A stretch of DNA of 64,000 nt. It comes from Solobacterium sp. (lineage in GTDB: Bacteria; Bacillota_I; Bacilli_A; Erysipelotrichales; Erysipelotrichaceae). The notes beneath the pieces were generated by a model that worked only from the letters and a program-made list of their open reading frames with translations, ran no database searches and was not told the origin of the DNA. The stretch spans positions 53,218-117,217 of the forward strand of contig JAFUFO010000030.1 in assembly GCA_017469885.1 (NCBI GenBank), written 5' to 3'. Below are positions 9,022 to 16,917 of this stretch, piece by piece; positions within the stretch are counted from its first letter, which is position 1, and each line of letters opens with the position of its first letter. A program made the translations under genes and the position numbers.

Positions 9022-10053
9022 ATGAAGACGATGATGAGATATGCCGCGCTTGCGGCCGCCGCAGTCGTGACGTTCAGTACAGTAGGATGTACGAAGGACT
9101 ATGGAAGGAATGATATTTCTGATTTTGTAAAAGAAACATGCGGAATACGTAAGTTCAATGTCAGCAAATCCAGTGAAAAGATTACATCGGACGAGGACGA
9201 GTATACTGATTATCTGTGGACCGTAACAGAGCCGGATGGCACGGTATTTCATGTTCTGGATGACTATCACTGGGGAATGGAGGCGCTGGTCAATACACTG
9301 AAGACGGATTATTTTGATGTGCACCTGATCAGTTCATATCCGCGGCTGCCGCATAACCGGATGGAACTGGAATATGAGCTTCAGAATGGGCTGTATTGGG
9401 CAAGACTGACTGGCTCGTTTTCATCGCGTGAGGAACTGCTGAATGAACTGCAGGAACTGGAAGAGATCAGGTCCGACGAACAATGCCCGAAAAACGTATC
9501 GTATAGTCTGAAATTTGATTATCCATATCGTGTAATCGGAGAATATGACAGTTTTGTTGGAGATACCATCAGTAATCTTTCTTCGCCGATCGACCATGAA
9601 GAAGCAGAGAAAAAAGTGCTGCTGACCTGTGTGGATCATCAGCTCCCCTGCAGATTTGAGTTCAGCGACGACGAAATCCGTGCCGCAGTAGAAGGAAACA
9701 ACCATCAGCTTGCGGTAAAGACAGATACAGGAGAAACGATCTATTATGACGATCTGTGCGCAGACCAGTTCAGCTACGGCGTTTCCTTTGCGGCATTGTA
9801 TGAACTGCTGGAACGTAACGGATTCCACCCCGAAGGAACTCCGGAACACTATCGTGTCACTGCGAAAGACGGAACCTTATATGAGATTTCCTATTCCTTC
9901 CGGCATCCGCTTCTGGAACAGTCTGAAGGCATATACTATCTGAAAAACAATGAAATCGTCGATATGGACAGCTACTTTTACACACACTTTCATGTGGCTG
10001 AAATCCGTGAGATGTTCGGACTGGAAGTGTACGAACGCTGGAATCTTCAGTGA
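9022..10053 (+). CDS. Lipoprotein of unknown function (T7SS locus end)
   Basis: 343-residue predicted lipoprotein. The signal peptide (MKTMMRYAALAAAAVV) ends in lipobox T-V-G-C with Cys23 as the lipidation site. The mature part is acidic, globular and not recognised; it repeats the word YxxxYxFxxPL-like twice (SLKFDYPYRV, EISYSFRHPL), hinting at internal duplication. A TACAAT box at 9010-9015 lies only 6 nt before the ATG and no ribosome site is visible, so the gene may be read as a leaderless mRNA or by read-through from the YukD-like gene 25 nt upstream. Its 3' end overlaps the convergent radical SAM gene by 7 bp. A secretion-related role is only suggested by position. Confidence 0.75.
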   Translation: MKTMMRYAALAAAAVVTFSTVGCTKDYGRNDISDFVKETCGIRKFNVSKSSEKITSDEDEYTDYLWTVTEPDGTVFHVLDDYHWGMEALVNTLKTDYFDVHLISSYPRLPHNRMELEYELQNGLYWARLTGSFSSREELLNELQELEEIRSDEQCPKNVSYSLKFDYPYRVIGEYDSFVGDTISNLSSPIDHEEAEKKVLLTCVDHQLPCRFEFSDDEIRAAVEGNNHQLAVKTDTGETIYYDDLCADQFSYGVSFAALYELLERNGFHPEGTPEHYRVTAKDGTLYEISYSFRHPLLEQSEGIYYLKNNEIVDMDSYFYTHFHVAEIREMFGLEVYERWNLQ

Positions 10054-10880
10054 TCAAAGCGTGACCGGTAGGTACATTTACGGCAAAGCGGTTCGATAAG
10101 ATGATGCTGCTCAAATCCCCGAACCATTGACCGGTAGCGCGGTGCATTCAGGATATCCGCAAGCGATTCTGTCCGCAGATTTCCGAGCGGAATCTGCCCC
10201 TCCGCATCCAGACAGCAGGGGACTGCTGTACCGTCACAGAGTATTGCCATCTGCGTACGCGCCCCAAGGCAGGTGCCGTGTGTATCATCCGCATTTCCTG
10301 CGGAAGGCCAGGTGAAATCATTTGCAAAACTGACGTATACCCGCGGCATTATCGCATAACTGTTTTTTCTTGCGGTTTCTTCAAATGCAAATTCCTCATG
10401 AAGGCGGGCAAGACACCAGCCTGTATTCAGGTCGCTGATCCCTTCACTCCGCCAGAAGCGAAGATCAACATTTACGGTTCCAAGTTCTGATGCTTGACGT
10501 GCCATGGACAGGATTGCCGCATAATAATCCGGAATATGATCCGCAGGACGAGCTGCTGCGGATTGCAGGGAAACCGCGATTCCGGAAAGACTGGAATGCT
10601 TCAGAAGATCCGGATAACGGGAGAGAAAACTGCCGTTGGTCACAAGGTGCACCTTGGCATGTTCACTGTCACATATGGAGAGGATCTCCTCGAATTGCGG
10701 ATGAAGGAGAGGTTCTCCCTGGACATGAAGATAGATGTGCGGCGTGATCTGCATTGCCTGATTGAGTATGGCATGAAAAAAGGACGACTCCATGGATTCC
10801 GGAGTCCGGTGATTCTTTTCACAGAAGGGACAATTAAGATCGCAGATATTTGTGATTTCAATGTAGATACGTTTGATCAT
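10047..10880 (-). CDS. Radical SAM/SPASM domain protein
   Basis: 277-residue radical SAM enzyme. The Fe-S/SAM motif CxxxCxxC is at Cys13, Cys17, Cys20 (ICDLNCPFC), followed by the expected GEP-like motif (QGEPLLHP) and a TNGS strand. The C-terminal ~75 residues form a SPASM-like auxiliary cluster domain (GTCLG, CDGTAVPCCLD, GNLRTESLADILN, PLCRKCTYR), the arrangement found in peptide- and protein-modifying radical SAM enzymes. The start at 10880 is chosen because the protein begins immediately before the core, and a TATAAT box lies 6 nt upstream, suggesting a leaderless mRNA; a longer reading to 10925 would place the promoter inside the gene. No precursor peptide is adjacent. The substrate is unknown. 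Confidence 0.88.
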   Translation of the reverse strand: MIKRIYIEITNICDLNCPFCEKNHRTPESMESSFFHAILNQAMQITPHIYLHVQGEPLLHPQFEEILSICDSEHAKVHLVTNGSFLSRYPDLLKHSSLSGIAVSLQSAAARPADHIPDYYAAILSMARQASELGTVNVDLRFWRSEGISDLNTGWCLARLHEEFAFEETARKNSYAIMPRVYVSFANDFTWPSAGNADDTHGTCLGARTQMAILCDGTAVPCCLDAEGQIPLGNLRTESLADILNAPRYRSMVRGFEQHHLIEPLCRKCTYRSRFDH

Positions 10881-10886
10881 AGGAAG

Positions 10887-10916
10887 ATTATAGTAATACT
10901 TCCCGTGGTTTGGAAA
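10887..10916 (-). promoter_or_regulatory. Promoter of the radical SAM gene (leaderless type)
   Basis: On the minus strand TTTCCA (10911-10916) and TATAAT (10887-10892) are separated by 18 nt. The -10 box ends 6 nt before the ATG, so transcription would start at or next to the start codon. No Shine-Dalgarno sequence is present. Confidence 0.65.
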
Positions 10917-11010
10917 CGGGGACATCGTACAGCGTCAGAAAGGAACCGGGTGTTTCCCGCCTGTTTCATGATTTTTTCATTGTGATGCGGTCGTTATCAG
11001 CGGCGGATAT

Positions 11011-11019
11011 TGATATAAT
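11011..11019 (+). promoter_or_regulatory. Extended -10 promoter of truB
   Basis: TGATATAAT is a perfect extended -10 element (TGnTATAAT). It ends 9 nt before the truB ATG and no clear -35 is needed or seen. The short distance leaves little or no 5' UTR. Confidence 0.65.
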
Positions 11020-11028
11020 CTTGAAGGT

Positions 11029-11868
11029 ATGGATGCTGTATTACTGCTGAATAAACCTGCCGGAATGACGAGCTTCGATGCGGTCAGCCGCTGCCGGCGG
11101 ATATTACATGAAAAAAAGGTCGGACATACGGGAACACTGGATCCGAATGCCAGCGGACTGATGATCCTGCTGTTTGGAAAATATACGAAGTTTCTTCCGT
11201 ATTGTGTGAAAGATCACAAGCACTATGAAGCCGGATTCTGTTTCGGCAAGGATACTGATACACAGGACATCTGGGGAACAGTGATTGCGGAACAGGAATC
11301 AAAACCGCATACCGTTGAAGAAGTTCAGCTTGCTGCTGATTCGTTTCTCGGTGAAGGAACACAGATTCCGCCGATGTACTCTGCGGTAAAGATCAACGGA
11401 CGCAAGTTATACGAGCTTGCCCGGAAGGGACAGACGGTAGAACGTAAGGCACGGCCGGTCGTGATTGACCAGATGGATATTTCCTGCAGTGAATCCGGCT
11501 GGAGCCTTTCCGCTACGGTTTCAGGCGGCACCTATATTCGGACCCTGATCCATGATCTTGGACAGGAACTTGGGGAATATGCAGTTATGACATCGCTGAT
11601 CCGGACTGGAATTGAATCCATTTCTCTGGATGAGGCGTGTACACTGGAAGAACTTGAAACCGCACCGGCATTTGTGCCGGCAGAGCGTGTACTGGATCCT
11701 TCGATTCCGCGGATAGAAGCGCCTGACTATGATTCGGTAATACACGGACGAACGATCCGTATGGATCATGATGCACCGCTTGTTCTGTTTGAACGGCAGG
11801 GCCAGGTACTGGCTTCCTACACGAAACGGGAAGATGGTCTCTATCATTGTCAGAGGGGATTGTTATGA
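11029..11868 (+). CDS. truB: tRNA pseudouridine(55) synthase
   Basis: Makes the universal pseudouridine 55 in the T-loop of tRNA. The 279 residues show the TruB N-terminus (LLLNKPAGMTSFDAV), the catalytic-aspartate motif HTGTLDPNASG near residues 37-47, and the SGGTYIRTLIHDLG motif of the active site. The C-terminal part is a short PUA-like region. The usual partner rbfA is 9 kb upstream, split off by the secretion locus, and truB now has its own extended -10 promoter. It overlaps ribF by 4 nt (ATGA). Confidence 0.97.
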   Translation: MDAVLLLNKPAGMTSFDAVSRCRRILHEKKVGHTGTLDPNASGLMILLFGKYTKFLPYCVKDHKHYEAGFCFGKDTDTQDIWGTVIAEQESKPHTVEEVQLAADSFLGEGTQIPPMYSAVKINGRKLYELARKGQTVERKARPVVIDQMDISCSESGWSLSATVSGGTYIRTLIHDLGQELGEYAVMTSLIRTGIESISLDEACTLEELETAPAFVPAERVLDPSIPRIEAPDYDSVIHGRTIRMDHDAPLVLFERQGQVLASYTKREDGLYHCQRGLL

Positions 11869-12791
11869 GAATAGACAGGATTACACTTGATCATAAATAT
11901 AAGCCGAATACGCCGGTGGTCGCATGCATCGGGTATTTTGACGGTGTTCATAAGGGACATCAGGCACTGATTGCCCGTACGGTGGAACTCGCAAAGGAAA
12001 TCGGATGTGCAAGTGCGCTGATTACATTTGAGCCTGATCCATGGGTGACGATTCACAATGCACTTCCGCAGGAACTGGAACATTTGACGACCTCCAAACA
12101 GAAAAACAACCTGGTCATCAAGTATGGAATTCAGAATATTTATTATCTGGATTTTACAAAACAGATGGCTGCGCTTTCCCCGCATGATTTTATTGAACAG
12201 GTACTTGGACAGCTGAATCTCAAAGGTCTGGTGTGCGGATATGACTTCCGCTTCGGCGCAAAAGGACTGGGGGATGCGGGTTTTCTCAAACGTTCTGTTT
12301 CTTATCCGGTTGAAGTCATCGAGGAGATTTCCTATAAAGGCACCAAGATCTCGAGCTCACGCATTGTCAAATGTGTGAAAGCCGGAGATTTCATGTCTGC
12401 GTATGAACTGCTCGGTCATCCGTTTACCATGGACGGAACGGTGATTGCGGGCAGACATATCGGAGCGTCGTTAAACACACCTACGGTAAATCTTGGATAT
12501 AGTCCGGAATATGTGATTCCGCGGATCGGTGTCTACTCCGGTCATATTCTTGTACGCGGAAAGATGTACGGCGCAATGATCAATGTCGGACATAATCCCA
12601 CGGGAAACTACAGTGTTCCGGTATCGATTGAAACCTATATTTTCAACTTCAATTCCACGATCTACGGGGAACGCGTTTCCCTGATCTTTGAACAGTATAT
12701 CCGTGAAGAAAAGGATTTTAAAAACATGGATAATCTGAAAATGCAGCTTGAAATTGATAAGGAAACGGTAAGAAAGCTGCTTCGTTTATGA
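11865..12791 (+). CDS. ribF: Bifunctional riboflavin kinase/FAD synthetase
   Basis: Phosphorylates riboflavin to FMN and adenylates FMN to FAD. The N-terminal nucleotidyltransferase domain has the GYFDGVHKGH motif near residues 23-32 and the ISSSRIV motif (KISSSRIVKC) near 165; the C-terminal riboflavin kinase domain shows the GRHIGASLNTPTVNLGY region and INVGHNPT. The 308-residue length is normal. The ATG at 11865 is chosen over a frame-mate at 11847 because it has a GAGGGG ribosome site 7 nt upstream and overlaps the truB stop. It also overlaps rsmF by 4 nt, making a tightly coupled operon. Confidence 0.97.
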   Translation: MRIDRITLDHKYKPNTPVVACIGYFDGVHKGHQALIARTVELAKEIGCASALITFEPDPWVTIHNALPQELEHLTTSKQKNNLVIKYGIQNIYYLDFTKQMAALSPHDFIEQVLGQLNLKGLVCGYDFRFGAKGLGDAGFLKRSVSYPVEVIEEISYKGTKISSSRIVKCVKAGDFMSAYELLGHPFTMDGTVIAGRHIGASLNTPTVNLGYSPEYVIPRIGVYSGHILVRGKMYGAMINVGHNPTGNYSVPVSIETYIFNFNSTIYGERVSLIFEQYIREEKDFKNMDNLKMQLEIDKETVRKLLRL

Positions 12792-14098
12792 ATGATGTCT
12801 ATCTCGCACGAATGGAGTCAATGCTTGGGGAAGAGTATTCCGCATATCTGCAGTCATTCGAAGAACCGGCATACCGAGGCATTCGCATCAACCCATTAAA
12901 ACGGACAAACGAACCCATTGACGGCATCTGCGGCCGAAAGAGTCCGTTTGCAGAAAACGGATGGTATCTGGATCCGTCATGCAATGTCGGGCAGACACCC
13001 GAATATCTTTGCGGACATATTTATCCGCAGGAACCGAGCGCATCTTTCGCCGTTACGGCGATGGACCTGAAACCGGGCATGCGTGTTCTGGACCTCTGTG
13101 CGGCTCCCGGCTCAAAAAGTACACAGATTGCGGAAGCACTATCCAATCAGGGACTGCTTGTCGCAAATGAGATCATCTCTTCCAGAGCTGCGATTCTGAA
13201 GGAGAATATCGAGCGCTGCGGCGCCGCAAATACGATTATCGTAAACAATACACCTGCGGAAGTCGCAAAGACATTTCCGGAATATTTTGATGCCGTCCTT
13301 TGTGATGCGCCATGTTCCGGCGAGGGCATGTTCCGGAAAGATCCGGATGCTGTCGCACACTGGTCAGCGGAACATGTTTCCTCCTGCGCTGCAAGGCAGT
13401 CCGGCATTCTTGATGATGCGACAGCATGCGTAAAACCGGGCGGGATTCTCGTATACAGCACCTGTACGTTTTCGATTGAAGAAAATGAGCAGAATGTTGT
13501 CTCATTCCTGAAACGGCATCCGGAGTTCACGGCAGAACCGATTCCAGCGGAAGGCGGACGGACAGGGGTTCTTGCCGGAGAGGGAGCGGAATATACCCGC
13601 CGTATTTATCCGATGGATGGCGGAGAAGGACATTTTGTCGCAAGATTCCGTAAGAGCGGAGATGCGGCGGCAGAAAAATCGCTTCCGCTGATGAACAGTG
13701 CCCCTGTACCTAAGGAAGTTACAGCATTTCTGAATGAACATCTCACCAGACAATTTCCGTATCTGTATGTGCATAATGATGTTGTATACGGAGGAACCGC
13801 ACCGTTTATTACGTGCCGCGGATTACATCTGATCCGTCATCAGACGCTGATCGGTATGATTCGAAGGGGCAGGTTTGAACCTTCTCACTGCCTGGCAATG
13901 TCTTCGTGGACCGATATGACACAGTCTGCGGAACTGACGGAAGACGAATATCAGTCCTATCGGCGCGGGAATACCATTTCCTGTCCGGGAATCAAAGGCT
14001 GGACTGCAGTGACGGTTAAGGGGATGCAGGCAGGGCTTGCAAAGGGAGATGGAACGATTCTGAAGAATCATTATCCGAAAGCTTTTCGGATCCGTTAA
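12788..14098 (+). CDS. rsmF: 16S rRNA cytosine-C5 methyltransferase, RsmF/NOL1-NOP2-Sun family
   Basis: SAM-dependent m5C RNA methyltransferase. The SAM-binding motif DLCAAPGSKSTQIA lies near residue 100, and both catalytic cysteines are in place (CDAPCSGEGMFRKD and YSTCTFSIEENEQN). At 436 residues, the C-terminal extension (RGLHLIRHQTLIGMIRRGRFEPSH onward) matches the RsmF/YebU-type PUA region rather than RsmB, which carries an N-terminal NusB domain. Translation overlaps ribF by 4 nt. The exact target position in 16S rRNA cannot be read from sequence. Confidence 0.92.
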   Translation: MNDVYLARMESMLGEEYSAYLQSFEEPAYRGIRINPLKRTNEPIDGICGRKSPFAENGWYLDPSCNVGQTPEYLCGHIYPQEPSASFAVTAMDLKPGMRVLDLCAAPGSKSTQIAEALSNQGLLVANEIISSRAAILKENIERCGAANTIIVNNTPAEVAKTFPEYFDAVLCDAPCSGEGMFRKDPDAVAHWSAEHVSSCAARQSGILDDATACVKPGGILVYSTCTFSIEENEQNVVSFLKRHPEFTAEPIPAEGGRTGVLAGEGAEYTRRIYPMDGGEGHFVARFRKSGDAAAEKSLPLMNSAPVPKEVTAFLNEHLTRQFPYLYVHNDVVYGGTAPFITCRGLHLIRHQTLIGMIRRGRFEPSHCLAMSSWTDMTQSAELTEDEYQSYRRGNTISCPGIKGWTAVTVKGMQAGLAKGDGTILKNHYPKAFRIR

Positions 14099-14113
14099 TA
14101 ACAAGGAGAAATT

Positions 14114-15502
14114 ATGGAACTTGATCTGTTTCAGTTCATTGATGAAGCGGTCAGGCTGTATGATCTGCATCATGCCAGCTTTGAGTATGCGGAAGGCGTA
14201 CTTAAAGAACACTTTTCTTCGCTTCCCGGTATCCCGGAAGGTGATATCGTTGCTGTTTTTTCACGTGTCAAGGGAAGAGAAAGTCTGCGTGAAAAACTGC
14301 TTCGGAATAAGTTCTATCTGACATCGAAGAGTCCGAAAGATGCGGTGACATCATTGTCAGACCTCGTCGGTATAACAATTGAATGCCGCTTTATCCGTAA
14401 TGAGACAGAGATCTATCATCTTCTGTTCAAGGATTTCAGTGAACCCAATGAAGACGGGTATGCGATTTCCCTGACTAACCCGAACATCCTGCTTAATCTC
14501 GGTATGCCGCAGCCGCAGCTGCAGCGAAACGGATTTGCCATCTACCGGATCGACGGAAGATACCGGTTCAATGATCAGTACATCGGATTCGAGCTGCAGA
14601 TCAAATCCCTCGTACATCGTTTCTGGAGTGAAATTGAACATGAAGTCGTGTACAAAAATCAGGAAATGGTCCGCAATGCACGCTTCATGCGTAAGATGCT
14701 GAGTTCTATCCGTGACAGTCTGGATGTAGTCGACCATCAGCTGGAAACCGTATATACCGAAATGATGATGGAATCCAGAGAAGCAGAGATCGGAATTGAT
14801 GAACGGACGTTCAAGACCATGCTTGCGTCATCGCTGAATGAGCTGTTTATCACAAAGATGAAGGAATCGGTAGGCTTTTCCACCAGTTTCAAGAATGACT
14901 CTGAAATTCTTGCGCAGTATATCTATATCGCAGACTTTCTGATGAAAGATTATTCAGAGACCCGGATGATCGAATTCCTGGAAAATCTGAATGAACTGGA
15001 AAATCGTCCAATTGATCTCAGGACCAAACTGATCGTGACAGATGAGGCAGAGACGGACGATGCCTTTGTCAGGACCCTGTCGGAATACTTCCTTTCCATG
15101 ATCAATGTGGATTTTGAATGGCATGCATTCTTCACGATTCTGTGCGAACTGCAGAGCGGAAGTGTAAAAGCCGATATTCTTCAGTTCACTTCGGTAATCG
15201 GTTCATTGCTGATACAGCCCAAATGGTTTTCCGGGAAGTTTTCCGAATTGCCTGATGAGGATGGGAAAACAGTGCGTGATTTCTTTAAATATGTTCTTGC
15301 AAGAGGGATGATTCACTCGGACTCCATTCATATGATTCATGAGCCGTATCTTCTCGAACTGATGAATTATTTCTGGAATATCATAGAGTACGCAGAACAG
15401 CGGATTCATTCCATTGATGATTTTGAGGACATCCGTGATGCGCTTCAGGAGAAAATGGTTCATGAGATCTCCGGAATTCTCCGGAAGCCGCGAATCTCGT
15501 AA
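14114..15502 (+). CDS. RelA/SpoT nucleotidyltransferase-domain protein with long C-terminal extension
   Basis: The first ~210 residues belong to the RelA/SpoT (p)ppGpp synthetase fold: GRESLREKLLRNKF near 53-66, DLVGITIECRF near 83-93 and FELQIKSLVHRFWSEIEHEVVYKN near 159-182. The catalytic-type Glu in ELQIK is kept. However the usual Arg in D-x-x-G-x-R is Thr, and E-x-Q-x-R reads E-L-Q-I-K, so alarmone synthesis may be weak or lost. The remaining ~250 residues are helical and not recognised. A good AAGGAG site precedes the ATG. Total length (462) is about twice that of small alarmone synthetases. It lies 15 nt after rsmF, and is followed by a Gls24 gene and a double-glycine peptide. Confidence 0.82.
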   Translation: MELDLFQFIDEAVRLYDLHHASFEYAEGVLKEHFSSLPGIPEGDIVAVFSRVKGRESLREKLLRNKFYLTSKSPKDAVTSLSDLVGITIECRFIRNETEIYHLLFKDFSEPNEDGYAISLTNPNILLNLGMPQPQLQRNGFAIYRIDGRYRFNDQYIGFELQIKSLVHRFWSEIEHEVVYKNQEMVRNARFMRKMLSSIRDSLDVVDHQLETVYTEMMMESREAEIGIDERTFKTMLASSLNELFITKMKESVGFSTSFKNDSEILAQYIYIADFLMKDYSETRMIEFLENLNELENRPIDLRTKLIVTDEAETDDAFVRTLSEYFLSMINVDFEWHAFFTILCELQSGSVKADILQFTSVIGSLLIQPKWFSGKFSELPDEDGKTVRDFFKYVLARGMIHSDSIHMIHEPYLLELMNYFWNIIEYAEQRIHSIDDFEDIRDALQEKMVHEISGILRKPRIS

Positions 15503-15554
15503 TTCCTTGAATTTATGTTTATAATAGTCGTGTTGTCAGACAGAGGTAACAGTT

Positions 15555-15878
15555 ATGGATTATGTAGTTCTTAAAGAAGACAGTGCAAGCGGAATGATTG
15601 CCATCAACAAATCAGTATTTCAGGTGATTGCGGAAATCACACTTCGTGATATTGAGAATATTGTGATTCCTTCCGGCAGTTCGTTTCAGAGAAAACCGGT
15701 CAGCGTAAAGATTGAGAACAACCAGCTGAAGGTAGAGGCTGATGTCCGTGTAAACTACGGCGCAAATGTGACCGATACCTGCGGTCTTGCGCAGTCAAAG
15801 ATTTATGAAAACATCACATTCATGACCGGATACAAACCGGCAGATGTCCGGGTAAATGTAGTCGGATTTGAAATTTAA
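15555..15878 (+). CDS. Asp23/Gls24 family envelope stress protein
   Basis: 107-residue DUF322 (Asp23/Gls24) protein. The family pattern is visible: GMIAINKSVFQVIAEITLRDIENI at the N-terminus, then SVKIENNQLKVEADVRVNYGANV and a C-terminal KIYENITFMTGYKPADVRVNVVG. Members are cytoplasmic or membrane-associated and linked to cell-envelope stress. A TATAAT box at 15523-15528 and a GAGG ribosome site upstream suggest its own promoter. A double-glycine peptide gene follows 66 nt later without an intervening terminator, so both may share a transcript. Confidence 0.92.
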   Translation: MDYVVLKEDSASGMIAINKSVFQVIAEITLRDIENIVIPSGSSFQRKPVSVKIENNQLKVEADVRVNYGANVTDTCGLAQSKIYENITFMTGYKPADVRVNVVGFEI

Positions 15879-15944
15879 CGGAATATGGAATTCCGTACAC
15901 TCATTCGTATAACGTATTGATGCAGAAGCATTGGAGGTGAAGGT

Positions 15945-16142
15945 ATGGAAGAAAAGAATCGTGTAATGGACGAAACTGAACTTGAACAGGTTCAGGGCGG
16001 TGTAAACCTCAACGGTGCCAGTTCCAGCGAGCTGGTCGGTAATGTCGCATCCAAGCGGATCGGCATTGTTGCGCCGATCCATAAGGATGCCAAAAACAGC
16101 TCCGGCGGAAACGGCGATATTTTCAACAAATTCACGAAATAG
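15945..16142 (+). CDS. Double-glycine leader peptide A
   Basis: 65-residue peptide with a strong GGAGG ribosome site. Residues 8-19 (MDETELEQVQGG) match the double-glycine leader consensus L-S-x-x-E-L-x-x-I-x-G-G at every key position, so cleavage after Gly19 by a C39-type peptidase/exporter is expected. The 46-residue core is rich in Gly, Ser, Asn and Lys, has no Cys, and ends with SGGNGDIFNKFTK. The stretch G-G-N-x-D-I-F recurs in two other peptides of this window (22465 and 36842). A strong terminator follows directly. The gene sits between Gls24 and the infC leader. Bacteriocin, signalling peptide or modified peptide are all possible; no transporter is nearby. Confidence 0.82.
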   Translation: MEEKNRVMDETELEQVQGGVNLNGASSSELVGNVASKRIGIVAPIHKDAKNSSGGNGDIFNKFTK

Positions 16143-16154
16143 TTGTTACGAAAC

Positions 16155-16187
16155 AAAATGCAGTTTTTACAATTTAAACTGCATTTT
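16155..16187 (+). terminator. Terminator after peptide A
   Basis: Perfect 12-bp stem (16155-16166 with 16176-16187), 9-nt loop, arms beginning with AAAA and ending with TTTT. It separates the Gls24/peptide A transcript from the infC operon. Confidence 0.88.
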
Positions 16188-16190
16188 CTA

Positions 16191-16220
16191 TTGACTAAAC
16201 CATATCCGGCAGGGTAATAT
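16191..16220 (+). promoter_or_regulatory. Promoter of infC-rpmI-rplT
   Basis: TTGACT (16191-16196) and TAATAT (16215-16220) with an 18-nt spacer, directly after the peptide A terminator. The predicted start near 16227 gives a ~138-nt leader. Confidence 0.75.
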
Positions 16221-16226
16221 ATCCGA

Positions 16227-16350
16227 GGTAAACGGAAAGCAGAAGCACCGCTTCTCACCTGAGTGTCCGAAAGGACCTGGGTACCATGCCGGGTAAAGTG
16301 ATTTATTCGATACATGGCAGGTGCGGATTCTGTACCTGCTTTTGTTTACA
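16227..16350 (+). promoter_or_regulatory. L20-type ribosomal protein leader of infC
   Basis: Structured leader containing the conserved AGAAGCACCGCTTCTCACCT block (16239-16258), followed by further stems and a terminator hairpin GCAGGT/ACCTGC (16317-16339) with a TTTTGTTT tail. Position and sequence match the Firmicute L20 leader, in which free ribosomal protein L20 promotes premature termination before infC-rpmI-rplT. Confidence 0.82.
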
Positions 16351-16364
16351 ACAGGAGGTAATGC

Positions 16365-16901
16365 TTGAAGTATATTAAACCGAAACGGAATGTACCGGAA
16401 GAACTTGTTAACGAAAACATTAAATTTCATGAGGTGCTGGTAATCAGCCCGGAAGGAGAGCAGCTTGGTGTCATGGAGCGTCGTAAGGCGATTCAGACGG
16501 CAGCTGATCTTGGTCTGGATCTTTACTGTGTTGCACCGAACGCGAAGCCCCCAGTATGCAAAATTCTTGATTTCGGAAGATATCACTTCAATGAGCAGAA
16601 AAAGGCCCGTGAAGCGAAAAAGAAGCAGCATACGACGGAAATCAAGCCGCTTCGTCTGTCACCGGTCATCGACCAGCATGACTTTGACACAAAGCTGAAA
16701 CAGGCTCGGAAATGGATGGAAGAAGGCCAGAAGGTCAAAATCGACATGCGTTTCCGCGGACGTATGATCACCCGTAAAGAAGTAGGTGAGGCTGTCATGA
16801 ACAAGTTCATCGAGCAGATCTCCGATCTGGCGGTTGTCGACAAACAGCCCAACATGGAAGGCAATACGATGTCTGTCGTACTGTCGCCGAGAAAGAAGTA
16901 A
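16365..16901 (+). CDS. infC: Translation initiation factor IF-3
   Basis: Prevents 70S formation and checks start-codon choice. The 178-residue protein has the N-terminal NENIKFHEVLVI motif, the lysine-rich linker (EQKKARE, KKKQHTTEIK) and the C-terminal DMRFRGRMITRKEVG region. The start codon is TTG at 16365, with an AGGAGGT site 6 nt upstream; an ATG at 16361 is out of frame and too close to the ribosome site. Non-AUG starts in infC are known as the basis of IF-3 autocontrol, so TTG may be regulatory here. Confidence 0.96.
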   Translation: MKYIKPKRNVPEELVNENIKFHEVLVISPEGEQLGVMERRKAIQTAADLGLDLYCVAPNAKPPVCKILDFGRYHFNEQKKAREAKKKQHTTEIKPLRLSPVIDQHDFDTKLKQARKWMEEGQKVKIDMRFRGRMITRKEVGEAVMNKFIEQISDLAVVDKQPNMEGNTMSVVLSPRKK

Positions 16902-16917
16902 ACAGGAGGATTTCAAA

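Noticed and set aside
16361..16363. ATG as infC start
   Set aside because: Out of frame with IF-3, reads only five codons before a stop, and lies too close to the ribosome site.
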